A model generated the notes under the pieces. It worked only from the letters and a program-made list of their open reading frames with translations, was not told the origin of the DNA and did not search any database. Positions 1-10,071 of a stretch of DNA of 64,000 nucleotides are shown piece after piece. The number at the start of each line of letters is the position of its first letter. Position 1 is the stretch's first letter. Made by a program: the position numbers and the translations under genes. Source of the DNA: Actinacidiphila yanglinensis (GTDB taxonomy: Bacteria > Actinomycetota > Actinomycetes > Streptomycetales > Streptomycetaceae); contig NZ_FNVU01000004.1 of the NCBI RefSeq assembly GCF_900107965.1, forward strand, positions 558,001 to 622,000, read 5' to 3'.

Positions 1-705
1 CAGGACATCGTGGTGGAGGTCGGGCCGGGGCTCGGCTCGCTCACGCTGGCGCTGCTGGAGACCGCCGAGCGGGTCGTCGCGATCGAGATCGACGACGTGC
101 TCGCCGGGGCGCTGCCCGCGACGGTGGCGGCGCGGCTGCCGGAGCGCGCCGCGCGCTTCACGCTGGTGCACAGCGACGCGATGACGGTGGCCGCGCTGCC
201 GGACCCGGCGCCGACCGCGCTGGTCGCGAACCTCCCCTACAACGTGGCCGTGCCGGTGCTGCTGCACATGCTCGCGACGTTCCCGACCATCCAGCGGACG
301 CTGGTGATGGTGCAGGCCGAGGTCGCCGACCGGCTGGCCGCGACGCCCGGCGGCAAGGTGTACGGGGTGCCGTCGGTGAAGGCGAACTGGTACGCCGAGG
401 TGCGGCGGGCGGGCTCGATCGGGCGCAACGTCTTCTGGCCCGCGCCGAACGTCGACTCGGGCCTGGTGTCGCTGGTGCGGCGTGACCCGCCGAAGACCAC
501 GGCCACGCGCGCCGAGGTGTTCGCGGTCGTCGACGCGGCGTTCGCGCAGCGCCGCAAGACGCTGCGGGCCGCACTGGCCGGGTGGGCCGGGTCGGCCGCG
601 GCCGCGGAGGAGGCGCTGGTCGCCGCGGGGGTGTCGCCGCAGGCGCGGGGGGAGGCGCTGACGGTGGAGGAGTTCGCCGCGATCGCCGAGCACCGGCCGG
701 CGTGA
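1..705 (+). CDS. rsmA: 16S rRNA dimethyladenosine transferase RsmA/KsgA, 5'-truncated by the window
   Basis: The enzyme dimethylates two adjacent adenines near the 3' end of 16S rRNA (A1518 and A1519 in E. coli numbering) using S-adenosylmethionine, late in 30S assembly. The reading frame is open from base 1, beginning inside the SAM-binding motif I ([11 protein letters not shown]), so roughly the first 50 residues lie outside the window. The family's catalytic NLPYNV motif is at about bases 220-245, followed by the usual C-terminal helical domain with [10 protein letters not shown]. The gene ends 101 bases before ispE on the same strand, the usual ksgA-ispE order in actinobacteria. Family identity is clear; only the missing N-terminus is unknown. 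Confidence 0.95.
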   Translation, partial: QDIVVEVGPGLGSLTLALLETAERVVAIEIDDVLAGALPATVAARLPERAARFTLVHSDAMTVAALPDPAPTALVANLPYNVAVPVLLHMLATFPTIQRTLVMVQAEVADRLAATPGGKVYGVPSVKANWYAEVRRAGSIGRNVFWPAPNVDSGLVSLVRRDPPKTTATRAEVFAVVDAAFAQRRKTLRAALAGWAGSAAAAEEALVAAGVSPQARGEALTVEEFAAIAEHRPA

Positions 706-806
706 CGCGCGCACCGGCGCAGGGGGCCGCGCCCCATCAGGAGGCCACCACGCCCCACCGGAAACCCGCGGAGACGGACGTCGTACGAACCGAGGAGAAT
801 CTGATC

Positions 807-1712
807 GTGACCGCCGTGACCGTACGTGTGCCCGCCAAGGTCAATGTGCAGCTCGCCGTCGGTGGGCTGCGCCCGGACGGGTTCCACGACCTGGCGAACG
901 TCTTCCTCGCGGTGGGGTTGTACGACCACGTGACCGCCACCTCCGCGGACCGGCTGACGATCACGGCGGAGGGGCGGGACGTCGCGGGCATCCCGCTCGA
1001 CGGCACCAACCTCGCGGCCCGGGCCGCGGTCGCCCTCGCCGAGCGGCACGGCATCGCGCCCGACGTGCACCTGCACATCGCCAAGGACATCCCGGTGGCC
1101 GGGGGGATGGCCGGCGGCAGCGCGGACGGGGCGGGCGCGCTGGTCGCCTGCGACGCGCTGTGGGGACTGGGCACGCCGCCGGCCGACCTGCTGGAGATCG
1201 CCGGGGGACTGGGCAGCGACGTACCGTTCCCGCTGCTCGGCGGCGCCGCGCTCGGGGTGGGGCGCGGCGAGCGGCTCACCGCGCTGGAGGTCGGCGGCGC
1301 GTTCCACTGGGTGTTCGCGCTGGCCGACGGCGGGCTGTCCACACCGGCGGTCTACCGGGAGTGCGACCGGCTGCGCCGGGAGCAGGGGACGGGCGACCTG
1401 GCGGGCGAGGTGCCCGCGCCGGTCGCCGATCCGGCGCTGGTCGCGGCGCTGGCCGCCGGGGACGCGCACGCGCTCGCCGCGGTGCTGGCGAACGACCTCC
1501 AGGACGCCGCGCTGTCGCTGCGTCCCGACCTGGCCCGCACGGTCGCGACCGGGCTCGGGGCGGGGGCGCTGGCCGGGATCGTCTCCGGGTCCGGGCCGAC
1601 CGTGGCCTTCCTCGCCGCGGAGGAGGAGGGCGCCGCCAAGATCGCGGCCGTGCTCGGCTCCTGCGCGCGGGTCGCCGTGGCCCCCGCGCCAGGGTCCACC
1701 GTCCTCCCGTAG
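807..1712 (+). CDS. ispE: 4-diphosphocytidyl-2-C-methyl-D-erythritol kinase
   Basis: IspE phosphorylates CDP-methylerythritol with ATP in the non-mevalonate (MEP) isoprenoid pathway. The 301-residue product is a GHMP kinase. It opens with PAKVNVQLAVGGLRPDGFHD, the substrate-binding start of the family, carries the ATP-binding glycine loop PVAGGMAGGSADGAG near residue 95, and ends with a GSGPTVAF motif typical of the C-terminal GHMP domain. The GTG at 807 was chosen because a GAGGAG ribosome site lies 9 bases upstream; the frame is open farther upstream but that stretch overlaps rsmA and is not IspE-like. It probably shares a transcript with rsmA. Confidence 0.93.
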   Translation: MTAVTVRVPAKVNVQLAVGGLRPDGFHDLANVFLAVGLYDHVTATSADRLTITAEGRDVAGIPLDGTNLAARAAVALAERHGIAPDVHLHIAKDIPVAGGMAGGSADGAGALVACDALWGLGTPPADLLEIAGGLGSDVPFPLLGGAALGVGRGERLTALEVGGAFHWVFALADGGLSTPAVYRECDRLRREQGTGDLAGEVPAPVADPALVAALAAGDAHALAAVLANDLQDAALSLRPDLARTVATGLGAGALAGIVSGSGPTVAFLAAEEEGAAKIAAVLGSCARVAVAPAPGSTVLP

Positions 1713-1893
1713 GGTCCGGCGGACCCCGAAGGCGCCGAGGCCCGGTCACGCACCGCACCCGGGCCCCGCGGGATCCCGGCCCGTGCGCCGTCCCCGGGCC
1801 CCACCCGCCGGCGGCCTCCGCCGCTCGCGCCGCCCCCACTACGCTGGAAGTCCCCAGCCCACCCGACACCCAACCTCTCGGAGAGAGCCGTCC

Positions 1894-3741
1894 GTGGCCG
1901 TCAACCTCGTCAATGTCGAAGGCGTCAGCAAGACCTACGGGACGCGCATGCTGCTCGAAGGGGTCTCGCTCGGAGTGTCCGAGGGGGACCGGATCGGGGT
2001 GGTCGGGCGGAACGGCGACGGGAAGACGACGCTGGTGCGGATGCTGGCGCGGCTGGAGGAGCCGGACGCCGGGCGGGTGACCCAGCAGGGCGGGCTGCGC
2101 CTCGGCGTGCTGACGCAGGGCGACTCGCTGGATCCGGCCGCGACCGTGCGGCAGGAGATCGTGGGCGACCGCCCGGACCACGACTGGGCCGGCGACGCCC
2201 GGATCAGGGACGTGCTGACCGGACTGTTCGGCGCGCTGGACCTGCCCGGGTTCCCGGACGGCCTGGACACCGTGATCGGCCCGCTGTCCGGCGGCGAGCG
2301 GCGCCGTATCGCGCTGGCCAAGCTGCTGATCGGCGAGCAGGACCTGATCGTGCTGGACGAGCCGACCAACCACCTGGACGTGGAGGGCATCGCGTGGCTG
2401 GCCGGCCACCTGCGCGCCCGCCGCGCGGCCCTGGTCTGCGTCACCCACGACCGCTGGTTCCTGGACCAGGTGTGCACCCGGATGTGGGACGTGCAGCGCG
2501 GCAACGTCTACGAGTACGAGGGCGGTTACAGCGACTACGTGTTCGCGCGGGCCGAGCGGGAGCGGATCGCCGCGACCGAGGAGGTCAAGCGGCAGAACCT
2601 CGTCCGCAAGGAGCTGGCGTGGCTGCGGCGCGGCGCCCCGGCGCGCACCTCCAAGCCGCGGTTCCGGATCGAGGCGGCCAACGCCCTGATCGAGGACGTG
2701 CCGCCGCCGCGGGACAGCGCCGAGCTGATGAAGTTCGCCAACTCCCGCCTCGGCAAGACCGTGTTCGAGCTGGAGGACGCCACGATCACCGCGGGGCCCC
2801 GGACGTTGCTGGAGCACATCACCTGGCAGCTCGGCCCCGGCGACCGGATCGGCCTGGTCGGGGTGAACGGCTCGGGCAAGACGTCGTTCCTGCGGGCCCT
2901 GGCCGAGGCGGCGGCCAGCGACGGGGAGCGGCAGCCCGCGCACGGCCGGGCGGTGGTGGGCCGCACCGTCAAGCTCGCCTACCTCTCCCAGGAGGTGGTC
3001 GAACTCGACCCCGCGCAGCGGGTGCTGCAGTCCGTGGAGTCGGTACGGCAGCGGGTCGATCTCGGCAAGGGCCGGGAGATGACCGCGGGCCAGCTGTGCG
3101 AGAGGTTCGGCTTCGGCAAGGAGAAGCAGTGGACGCCGGTGGGCGACCTGTCCGGCGGTGAGCGCCGCCGGCTGCAGATCCTGCGGCTGCTGATGGACGA
3201 GCCGAACGTGCTCTTCCTCGACGAGCCGACCAACGACCTCGACATCGAGACGCTCACGCAGTTGGAGGACCTGCTCGACGGCTGGCCCGGTTCGATGCTC
3301 GTGATCAGCCACGACCGCTACTTCCTGGAGCGCACCACCGACCGGGTGTTCGCCCTGCTCGGCGACCGCACCCTGCGGATGCTGCCGCGCGGCGTGGACG
3401 AGTACCTGGAGCGCCGGCACGCGCTGCTGGCGGCCGCGGCGCCGGCCGCGCCCGCGCAGAGGTCGGCCCAGAAGTCGGCGAAGCCGGCTGCGGACGGCGC
3501 CGTTTCGGGTACCGCTGCCGGCGCCGGCGCCCGCGACACCCGCGCCGCGAAGAAGGAACTGCAGCGTGTGGAGCGGCGGTTGGACAAGGTCGGCGAGCGG
3601 GAGGGCGAACTGCACGCGCAGATCGCCGAGCACGCCACCGACTTCGAGAAAGTCGCGGCGCTCGACGCCGAGTTGCGCGCTCTGCGCGAGGAGCGCGAGG
3701 ACCTCGAAACGCGCTGGCTGGAGCTGGCCGAGGACGCGTGA
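1894..3741 (+). CDS. ABC-F family ATPase (Uup/EttA-like)
   Basis: A soluble protein of 615 residues with two ABC nucleotide-binding domains and no membrane segment, the ABC-F architecture; family members act on ribosomes in translation control or antibiotic protection. Domain 1 has Walker A GRNGDGKTT, signature LSGGERRRIAL and Walker B VLDEPTNHLD. Domain 2 has GVNGSGKTS, LSGGERRRLQIL and FLDEPTNDLD. The inter-domain linker is charged, and the last 70 residues form a predicted coiled coil rich in Glu, Arg and Leu after an Ala-rich stretch, as in Uup. The GTG at 1894 follows GGAGAGAG; upstream sequence in frame looks non-coding. Whether it protects against an antibiotic or does housekeeping cannot be told from sequence. 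Confidence 0.9.
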   Translation: MAVNLVNVEGVSKTYGTRMLLEGVSLGVSEGDRIGVVGRNGDGKTTLVRMLARLEEPDAGRVTQQGGLRLGVLTQGDSLDPAATVRQEIVGDRPDHDWAGDARIRDVLTGLFGALDLPGFPDGLDTVIGPLSGGERRRIALAKLLIGEQDLIVLDEPTNHLDVEGIAWLAGHLRARRAALVCVTHDRWFLDQVCTRMWDVQRGNVYEYEGGYSDYVFARAERERIAATEEVKRQNLVRKELAWLRRGAPARTSKPRFRIEAANALIEDVPPPRDSAELMKFANSRLGKTVFELEDATITAGPRTLLEHITWQLGPGDRIGLVGVNGSGKTSFLRALAEAAASDGERQPAHGRAVVGRTVKLAYLSQEVVELDPAQRVLQSVESVRQRVDLGKGREMTAGQLCERFGFGKEKQWTPVGDLSGGERRRLQILRLLMDEPNVLFLDEPTNDLDIETLTQLEDLLDGWPGSMLVISHDRYFLERTTDRVFALLGDRTLRMLPRGVDEYLERRHALLAAAAPAAPAQRSAQKSAKPAADGAVSGTAAGAGARDTRAAKKELQRVERRLDKVGEREGELHAQIAEHATDFEKVAALDAELRALREEREDLETRWLELAEDA

Positions 3742-3896
3742 GGCGGCGCCCGCGACGGCGTGCCGGGCCGGTCGTGCGGGACGTGTAGCGGCCAGGTAAC
3801 GGAACAGCCGCGGCCCCTGGCGTCAAGTGGGGCGGGTGATAGAAAGAGCTTTCGTTCGCCCGAACTCCATTCGCCCGGCCCGAAGAAGGACCTGCC

Positions 3897-5672
3897 ATGT
3901 CGCAGCCGCCCCCGCCCCCCGGAAACCCGCCCCCGTACGGGAACTCCGGTGGCGCCGTGCCGCCGCCCCCTTCGCAGCCGGACAACCCGTACGCCTCGCC
4001 GCCGCCTCCGGGGCAGAACCCCTACGCGGCGCCGACCCAGCCCGCGTTCCCGCAGCAGCAGCCCCCGCCGCCCCCGCAGCAGGCGCAGCCGCCGCAGCAA
4101 CCTCCGCAGCCGCCGCCCGCGCCGGGCTACGGCTACCCGGGCCCGCAGCAGCCCCCGCAGCCGCCGCAGCCCCAACAGGGTTACGGGCAGCCCGGATACG
4201 GCCAGCAGCCCTACGGCCAGACCCCGCCGCCGCAGCCGGGCCCGTACGGCTACCCGCAGCAGGCCCCCACCCAGCAGTACGCCCAGCAGCCGCCCTACGG
4301 CGGTCAGCCTCCCTACGGGCAGCCGGTCGCCCCCGGTGGCGCCGGGTCGAGGAACAAGGTGCTGGTCATCGTCGCGGCCGTGGTCGCCGCGGTGCTGGTG
4401 GTCGGCGGCGGCGTGTACTTCGCGACCAAGGGCGGCTCCGGCGGCGACGACCCGAAGCCGCAGGCGAACTCCGGTGGAACCAGCGGCGGGACGACCTCCG
4501 CGACCCACAAGTCCGAGCTGGACTTCAAGTGGGACCAGGACGCCGACACCGTCGCGAAGAAGGACAACCTCAAGAACGCGCTCGGCCTGTGGTTCACCTC
4601 CAAGTACGTGGTGAAGAACCAGATCGACCAGGTGGTCGGGTACGACGCGACCACCGGCGCGAAGGCGTGGGCGATCCCGGCGCCCTCCGGCTCGGAGTGC
4701 ACCGCCGCGCGCGACTCCTACCACGACATGACCGCGATCCAGTACGGCGCCAAGTGCGACAAGGTGATGGCGATCGACCTGGCCGCGGGCAAGACGCTGT
4801 GGACGGCGTCCCTGCCCGGCGGTGACATCGCGCCGGACTACGACTTCACGGAGATGGCGGTCAGCGGCGACGCGGTCGGCATCACCTGGGGCGAGGGCTC
4901 CGTCGGCTACCGGCTCAGCGACCAGAAGCAGTTGTGGCAGTCGGGCGACGGCGACTGCAAGGACAGCGGGTACGCGGGCGGCGCGCAGTTCGTGGCGGTC
5001 GTCGACTGCGGCTACGACACCTCCTACAAGGTGCAGCTCGTCGACCCGGCCAACTCCGGTGCCCCGAAGTGGTCGTGGACCGCTCCGGACGGCCTGCAGG
5101 TCAGCGCGGTGGTCTCCACCGACCCGGTGGTGGTGCTGCTCGGCACCGAGGACACCACCTACACGGACGTGGCGACGCTCGTCAACGGCAAGCTGCAGTC
5201 CCGGGTCTCACTGGGCACCAAGAAGTACCGGATCGACGACGACGGCACCGAGGTGCAGGCCGTGCACAACGTGCTGGTCGACAAGGACACCGTCTACCTG
5301 ACGCTGGACAGCCAGAGCGACAGCAGCGGGAAGGTGCTCAGCGGCATCGCGGCGTTCAACCTGTCGGACGGCAAGCAGAAGTGGGTCGCCAAGACGACCG
5401 GCAACTACGAGATCTCCGGCATCGGCTTCCAGGGCGGCAAGGTGCTCGGGTACGAGGAGCCGGAGTACGACCAGCCGGGCCGGCTGGTCACCCTCGACCC
5501 GGCGAGCGGCACGATGTCCACCTACGCGACGCTCGGCAGCGACGCGTACAAGAAGCTGGACAGCATCAGCACCGGCGACTACGTCGTGTGGCACGCCAAC
5601 ACCCTCTACTTCACGTCCAAGACGGTCTACTCCGAGGAGTCGGGCCAGAAGTACGTGGTGGTGTACGGCTGA
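3897..5672 (+). CDS. membrane-anchored PQQ-like beta-propeller protein with proline-rich cytoplasmic tail
   Basis: A 591-residue protein in three parts. Residues 1-150 are almost entirely Pro, Gln, Tyr and Gly. A single membrane helix follows (VLVIVAAVVAAVLVVGGG). The rest is an extracytoplasmic domain with repeats such as VVGYDATTGAKAW, VMAIDLAAGKTLW and IAAFNLSDGKQKW, the strand-turn pattern of PQQ/BamB-like propellers. Streptomycetes carry many such proteins, some beside Ser/Thr kinases, and their roles are mostly unknown. The ATG at 3897 follows AAGAAGGAC. It is probably a single-gene transcript, because a T-rich terminator follows at 5747. No enzymatic motif was seen; a scaffold or sensor role is only a guess. 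Confidence 0.8.
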   Translation: MSQPPPPPGNPPPYGNSGGAVPPPPSQPDNPYASPPPPGQNPYAAPTQPAFPQQQPPPPPQQAQPPQQPPQPPPAPGYGYPGPQQPPQPPQPQQGYGQPGYGQQPYGQTPPPQPGPYGYPQQAPTQQYAQQPPYGGQPPYGQPVAPGGAGSRNKVLVIVAAVVAAVLVVGGGVYFATKGGSGGDDPKPQANSGGTSGGTTSATHKSELDFKWDQDADTVAKKDNLKNALGLWFTSKYVVKNQIDQVVGYDATTGAKAWAIPAPSGSECTAARDSYHDMTAIQYGAKCDKVMAIDLAAGKTLWTASLPGGDIAPDYDFTEMAVSGDAVGITWGEGSVGYRLSDQKQLWQSGDGDCKDSGYAGGAQFVAVVDCGYDTSYKVQLVDPANSGAPKWSWTAPDGLQVSAVVSTDPVVVLLGTEDTTYTDVATLVNGKLQSRVSLGTKKYRIDDDGTEVQAVHNVLVDKDTVYLTLDSQSDSSGKVLSGIAAFNLSDGKQKWVAKTTGNYEISGIGFQGGKVLGYEEPEYDQPGRLVTLDPASGTMSTYATLGSDAYKKLDSISTGDYVVWHANTLYFTSKTVYSEESGQKYVVVYG

Positions 5673-5746
5673 CCCGGACGCGAGTCCGCCCGCCGGTCCG
5701 ATCGCAGGACCGTGCGACGTATCCATCGGCAGGGGCGCGCGCCGCG

Positions 5747-5764
5747 CCGCGAAGCGGTTTTTTT
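5747..5764 (+). terminator. intrinsic terminator with T7 tract
   Basis: A short CCGC-gaa-GCGG hairpin is followed directly by seven T residues (5758-5764), 75 bases after the propeller gene stop. Canonical T tracts like this are uncommon in streptomycetes, so this is a clear Rho-independent terminator. It separates the propeller gene from the downstream regulator. Confidence 0.7.
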
Positions 5765-5878
5765 CGCGGTCGGCGCGTGGTTCCGTCCAGGGGCGCGGTT
5801 GGGAGCGGTCCCGTCGCGGTATGGACAGGGGACCGGGACCGACGGCCGTCGGTCCCGCGGGGATGGGGGAGACCCGAG

Positions 5879-6556
5879 ATGGGTGTACGGCTCGTCGTGG
5901 TCGACGACCACCGGCTGCTCGCCGAGGCGCTGGCTTCGGCTCTGAGGCTGCGCGGGCACCGCGTGCTGGCCGCGGCGGCGCCCGCCGCGGGCGCGGCCGA
6001 GCTGGTGCTCAACAGGGCACCCGAGGTGTGCCTGTTCGGCACGGCGGCGCCCGCCGAGCCGGGCGCGTTCGACACGGTCGCGCGGATCCGGCGGGAGCGG
6101 CCCGGGGTGGCCGTGGTGGTGCTCGGCCCGGTGCCCGACCCGCGCGGGATCGCCGCGGCCTTCGCGGCCGGCGCCTCCGGCTACGTCCGGCACGACGAGC
6201 GGATCGAGGGCGTCGAGCGGGCCATGGCCAAGGCCAGGACCGGCGAGGTCGCGGTGGCCCAGCCGCTGCTCCAGGGCGCGTTCGCCGAACTCCTCAATCC
6301 CGCGCGGCAGCCCGACGACGAGGGTGCCCGGCTGCTGGACATGCTCACCCCGCGCGAGGTCGAGGTCCTGGTGCGGGTCGCCGAGGGCGAGGACACCCGG
6401 GTGATCGCCGCCGGCATGCGGATCGCGCCGAGCACCGCGCGCACGCATGTGCAGCGGGTGCTGATGAAGCTGGGCGTGGGGTCCCGGCTGGAGGCGGCGG
6501 CACTCGCGGCGCGTACGGGGCTGCTGGAGCGGGCCGCGTCCGCCGAGGGCCACTGA
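5879..6556 (+). CDS. LuxR-type regulator with degenerate receiver domain
   Basis: A 225-residue protein with NarL/FixJ layout: an N-terminal receiver-like domain (residues 1-115) and a C-terminal LuxR helix-turn-helix (MLTPREVEVLVRVAEG onward). The acidic pair is kept (VVVDDHR, D9-D10). The expected phospho-acceptor position, four residues before the conserved Pro, is Gly54 in CLFGTAAP; the conserved Thr/Ser is Gly83 (VVVLGP) and the conserved Lys is Arg104 (GYVRHD). It therefore should not be controlled by ordinary phosphorylation and fits the atypical response regulator class. No sensor kinase is adjacent. The ATG at 5879 starts the receiver exactly and is preceded by GGGGAGAC. Target genes are unknown. 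Confidence 0.85.
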   Translation: MGVRLVVVDDHRLLAEALASALRLRGHRVLAAAAPAAGAAELVLNRAPEVCLFGTAAPAEPGAFDTVARIRRERPGVAVVVLGPVPDPRGIAAAFAAGASGYVRHDERIEGVERAMAKARTGEVAVAQPLLQGAFAELLNPARQPDDEGARLLDMLTPREVEVLVRVAEGEDTRVIAAGMRIAPSTARTHVQRVLMKLGVGSRLEAAALAARTGLLERAASAEGH

Positions 6557-6859
6557 CCCCCCGGACACCGTGTCCAGCCGGGTCCCGGAAGCGCCTGCCC
6601 GGCGGGAGCCGCCCGCGCCCGCAGGCGCCGCGCCGCCGGTCCGTCCCGCCCTTCACCGCCCCGTGGCGAGCCGTTGCGTCGTGGTCTGTTCGGCTTTGTT
6701 TGGTTGTGCCCTCCGCGGCCCCGTGCGACCCGATGCCACCTCGTGACGAAGCTGTGCGACTTCGTGGCCCCCCGGCATTGACTGTTCTGTTCCGTTGTGA
6801 TTCATTGTGTGCGATTCTGTTGTTAAGCGTTTGAGTGATCGTGGTGTGAGGTGCCGTAG
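6557..6859 (+). promoter_or_regulatory. promoter region of the gal operon
   Basis: This 303-base gap holds no gene. Its right half (6770-6840) is strikingly T-rich for this genome, with repeated GATTC and TGTTCTGTT-like words and a TTGACT that could be a -35 box at 6778-6783. An inverted repeat CGAAG-N8-CTTCG (6747-6764) lies just upstream and could be an operator. Streptomyces gal operons are known to have a galactose-induced, glucose-sensitive promoter ahead of galT; assigning that behaviour here is inference. Confidence 0.5.
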
Positions 6860-7903
6860 GTGAAGAAGACGCCGACCCGGCTCGCGGACGGCCGCGAGCT
6901 GATCTACTACGACTCAGCCGACGCCGTGGTCCGCGACGCGGTCGACCCCCGCCCGCTCGAACCGGTGGCGACCACCACCGAGATCCGCTTCGACCGGCTG
7001 CTCGGCGACTCCGTGGCCATCGCCTCGCACCGGCAGGGCCGCACGTACCACCCGCCGGCCGACCAGTGCCCGCTGTGCCCCTCGCGCGAGGGCTGGCAGA
7101 CCGAGATCCCCGCCGCGGACTACGAGGTGGTCGTCTTCGAGAACCGCTTCCCGTCGCTCACCGGCGACAAGGGGCGCTGCGAGGTGGTCTGCTTCACCTC
7201 CGACCACGACGCGTCCTTCGCGAGCCTGACCCCGGACGCCGCCCGCCTGGTGCTCGACGCCTGGACCGACCGCACCCGCGAGCTGTCCCAACTGCCGGGC
7301 ATCGTCCAGGTGTACCCGTTCGAGAACCGTGGCGAGGAGATCGGCGTCACCCTCGGCCACCCGCACGGCCAGATCTACGGGTACCCGTTCGTCACCCCGC
7401 GCACCGCGCTGATGCTCCGCTCGCTCGCCGAGCACCGCGCGACCACCGGCCGCAACCTCTTCGACGACGTGCTGGCCGACGAGCGCGCCGACGGCAGCCG
7501 GATCGTGCTGGCCGGCGAGCACTGGACCGCGTTCGTCCCCTACGCCGCGCACTGGCCGTACGAAGTGCACCTCTACCCCAACCGCCGGGTGCCCGACCTG
7601 CTCGGCCTCGACGAGGACGCGCGCGCCGAGTTCCCGCACATCTACCTCGAACTCCTGCGCCGCTTCGACCGGATCTTCGGCGACGACCAGCCGCCCACGC
7701 CCTACATCTCCGGCTGGCACCAGGCGCCCTTCACCGCCGCCGACCGCCGCGAGTTCGCGCTCCACCTGGAGCTTTTCACCATTCGCCGCACATCGGGCAA
7801 GCTGAAGTTCCTCGCGGGCTCCGAGTCCGGCATGGGCGTGTTCGTCAACGACGTGCCACCGGAGGCCGCGGCGCTGCGACTGCGAGAGGTGGCCACCCCG
7901 TGA
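6860..7903 (+). CDS. galT: galactose-1-phosphate uridylyltransferase
   Basis: GalT is the Leloir enzyme exchanging UDP-glucose and galactose-1-phosphate for UDP-galactose and glucose-1-phosphate. The 347-residue product has the zinc-binding CPLC pair near residue 72, and the active-site [11 protein letters not shown], whose second His is the uridylylated nucleophile. A C-terminal SGWHQAPF segment is also conserved in the family. The GTG at 6860 is the first plausible start; its ribosome site is weak (GTAGG). Its stop overlaps the galE start by four bases (GTGA), so translation is coupled. Confidence 0.95.
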   Translation: MKKTPTRLADGRELIYYDSADAVVRDAVDPRPLEPVATTTEIRFDRLLGDSVAIASHRQGRTYHPPADQCPLCPSREGWQTEIPAADYEVVVFENRFPSLTGDKGRCEVVCFTSDHDASFASLTPDAARLVLDAWTDRTRELSQLPGIVQVYPFENRGEEIGVTLGHPHGQIYGYPFVTPRTALMLRSLAEHRATTGRNLFDDVLADERADGSRIVLAGEHWTAFVPYAAHWPYEVHLYPNRRVPDLLGLDEDARAEFPHIYLELLRRFDRIFGDDQPPTPYISGWHQAPFTAADRREFALHLELFTIRRTSGKLKFLAGSESGMGVFVNDVPPEAAALRLREVATP

Positions 7904-8889
7904 CCGAATCCACCCGCCCGAAGAAGCTGCTGGTCACCGGCGGCGCCGGATACGTCGGCGGTGTCGTCGCCGCGTACCTGCTGAACGCCGGCCACCAGGT
8001 GATCGTGCTGGACGACCTGTCCACGGGCGTGCGCGAAGGGGTGCCCGCCGGCGCCGAGTTCGTCGAGGGACGGGTCCAGGACGCCGGCAAGGTGCTGGAC
8101 GGCTCCTACGACGCGGTGCTGCACTTCGCCGCATCCTCCCAGGTCGCGGAGTCCGTCGCGGACCCCGAGAAGTACTGGCGCAACAACGTGGCCGGCACCC
8201 TCGAACTCCTCGCCGCCATGCGCACCGCCGGGGTGCGCACCCTGGTCTTCTCCTCCACCGCCGCCACCTACGGCGAACCGGCGACCGTGCCGATCACCGA
8301 GGACGCCCCGACCGCCCCCACCAACCCCTACGGCGCCACCAAGCTCGCCGTGGACCACATGATCACCGGGGAGTGCGCCGCCCACGGGCTGTCCGCGGTC
8401 TCGCTGCGGTACTTCAACGTGGCGGGCGCCTACGGTGCGCACGGCGAGCGCCACGACCCCGAGTCGCACCTCATCCCGCTGGTGCTCCAGGTCGCCCAGG
8501 GCCGCCGCGCGTCGATCGCCGTCTACGGCGAGGACTACCCGACCCCGGACGGCACCTGCCTGCGCGACTACATCCACGTCGCCGACCTCGCCGAGGCGCA
8601 CCTGCTGGCCCTCGACAAGGCACCGGCCGGCGAGCACCTGATCTGCAACCTCGGCAACGGCAACGGCTTCTCGGTCCGGGAGGTCATCGAGACCGTCCGC
8701 CGCGTCACCGGCCACCCGATCCCGGCCACCGTGCAGCCGCGCCGCCCGGGCGACCCCGCGGCGCTGGTCGCCTCGGCGGACCGGGCCCGCGAGCGGCTGG
8801 GCTGGCGGCCGACCCGCACCGACCTCGACCAGATCGTCCGCGACGCCTGGAACTTCGCCCAATCGCTCGGGGAGGGCGACACACGATGA
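7900..8889 (+). CDS. galE: UDP-glucose 4-epimerase
   Basis: GalE interconverts UDP-galactose and UDP-glucose with bound NAD. The 329-residue protein is an extended short-chain dehydrogenase: [11 protein letters not shown]ossmann loop at the N-terminus, the SSTAATYG strand with the active Ser/Thr, and the catalytic Tyr and Lys in NPYGATK. The start GTG overlaps the galT stop and the stop overlaps the galK ATG, so all three gal genes are translationally coupled. The enzyme also serves anabolic needs by making UDP-galactose for wall or exopolysaccharide. Confidence 0.95.
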   Translation: MTESTRPKKLLVTGGAGYVGGVVAAYLLNAGHQVIVLDDLSTGVREGVPAGAEFVEGRVQDAGKVLDGSYDAVLHFAASSQVAESVADPEKYWRNNVAGTLELLAAMRTAGVRTLVFSSTAATYGEPATVPITEDAPTAPTNPYGATKLAVDHMITGECAAHGLSAVSLRYFNVAGAYGAHGERHDPESHLIPLVLQVAQGRRASIAVYGEDYPTPDGTCLRDYIHVADLAEAHLLALDKAPAGEHLICNLGNGNGFSVREVIETVRRVTGHPIPATVQPRRPGDPAALVASADRARERLGWRPTRTDLDQIVRDAWNFAQSLGEGDTR

Positions 8890-10037
8890 CCGACGACTCC
8901 ACCTTCGAGGCCGCGTTCAAGGACGTCTTCGGCGGCGCCCCCGAGGGCGCCTGGGCCGCGCCCGGCCGGGTCAACCTGATCGGCGAGCACACCGACTACA
9001 ACGACGGCTATGTCATGCCGTTCGCGCTCCCGCACATCACCCGGGCCGCGATCGCCCGGCGCGACGACGGCCTGCTGCGGCTGCGCTCCGCGGACATGGA
9101 CGACGGCACCGTCGAACTCGCCGTCGCCGACCTCGCCCCCGGCACCACCCCCGGCTGGGTCCGCTACCCCGCCGCGGTGCTGTGGTCGCTGCGCCAGGCC
9201 GGCCACGACATCGGCGGCGCGGACATCCTCTACGACAGCACCGTGCCGGTCGGCGGCGGCCTGTCCTCCTCCGCCGCGCTCCAGGTCGTCACCGCGCTCG
9301 CGCTCACCGAACTGCACGGCGTCGAGGGGCTGTCCCGGCAGGACCTCGCGCTGCTGTGCCAGTCGTCGGAGAACACCTACGTCGGCGCGCCCGTCGGTGT
9401 CATGGACCAGACCGCCTCCGCCTGCTGCACCGACGGCCACGCCCTGCACCTCGACGTGCGCGGGCTCGTCGGCCGCCAGGTGCCCCTCGACCTTTCCGCC
9501 GAGGGCCTGCGCCTGCTCGTCGTGGACACCCGCGTCAAGCACTCCCACGCCGACGGCGCCTACGGCGAGCGCCGCGCGGGCTGCGAGGCCGCCGCCGCGG
9601 CCCTGGGCGTCGCCGCCCTGCGCGACGTCCCGCACGACGGCCTGGCCGCCGCGCTGGCCGCGCTGGCCGCGCTGCCCGACGACCGGCTGCGCCGGCTGAC
9701 CCGGCACGTGGTCACCGAGAACCGGCGGGTCGAGGAGGTCCTCGACCTCTGCGAGGCGGGACGGCTGCGCGACATCGGCCCCGTCCTCACCGCCGGACAC
9801 GCCTCGCTGCGCGACGACTTCCAGGTCTCCTGCCCCGAACTCGACCTGGTGGTCGACACCGCGCTCGCCGCCGGCGCGCTCGGCGCCCGGATGACCGGCG
9901 GCGGCTTCGGCGGCTCGGCGATCGTCCTGATCGAGGCGGACGACGAGCAGCGGATCGGCGCCGCGGTGAGCGCGGCGCTGCCCCAGTCACGGCAGTTCGT
10001 CACGACGCCGTCGGCGGGGGCGCGCCGCCTCTGGTAG
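8886..10037 (+). CDS. galK: galactokinase
   Basis: GalK phosphorylates galactose at C1 with ATP, the first committed Leloir step. The 383-residue GHMP kinase carries the galactokinase signature [17 protein letters not shown] near the N-terminus, the ATP loop [10 protein letters not shown], and the C-terminal [11 protein letters not shown] motif. The ATG at 8886 overlaps the galE stop (ATGA). It is the last gene of galTEK. A 14-bp self-complementary GC palindrome (10059-10072) lies in the short convergent gap after it. Confidence 0.95.
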   Translation: MTDDSTFEAAFKDVFGGAPEGAWAAPGRVNLIGEHTDYNDGYVMPFALPHITRAAIARRDDGLLRLRSADMDDGTVELAVADLAPGTTPGWVRYPAAVLWSLRQAGHDIGGADILYDSTVPVGGGLSSSAALQVVTALALTELHGVEGLSRQDLALLCQSSENTYVGAPVGVMDQTASACCTDGHALHLDVRGLVGRQVPLDLSAEGLRLLVVDTRVKHSHADGAYGERRAGCEAAAAALGVAALRDVPHDGLAAALAALAALPDDRLRRLTRHVVTENRRVEEVLDLCEAGRLRDIGPVLTAGHASLRDDFQVSCPELDLVVDTALAAGALGARMTGGGFGGSAIVLIEADDEQRIGAAVSAALPQSRQFVTTPSAGARRLW

Positions 10038-10071
10038 CGGGCGCCACCTCGGGCTGTGGGCGCCGCGGCGC

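Noticed and set aside
582..806. N-terminal extension of IspE into the rsmA coding region.
   Set aside because: The extra residues are Gly/Arg-rich out-of-frame rsmA sequence; IspE homology begins exactly at the GTG at 807.
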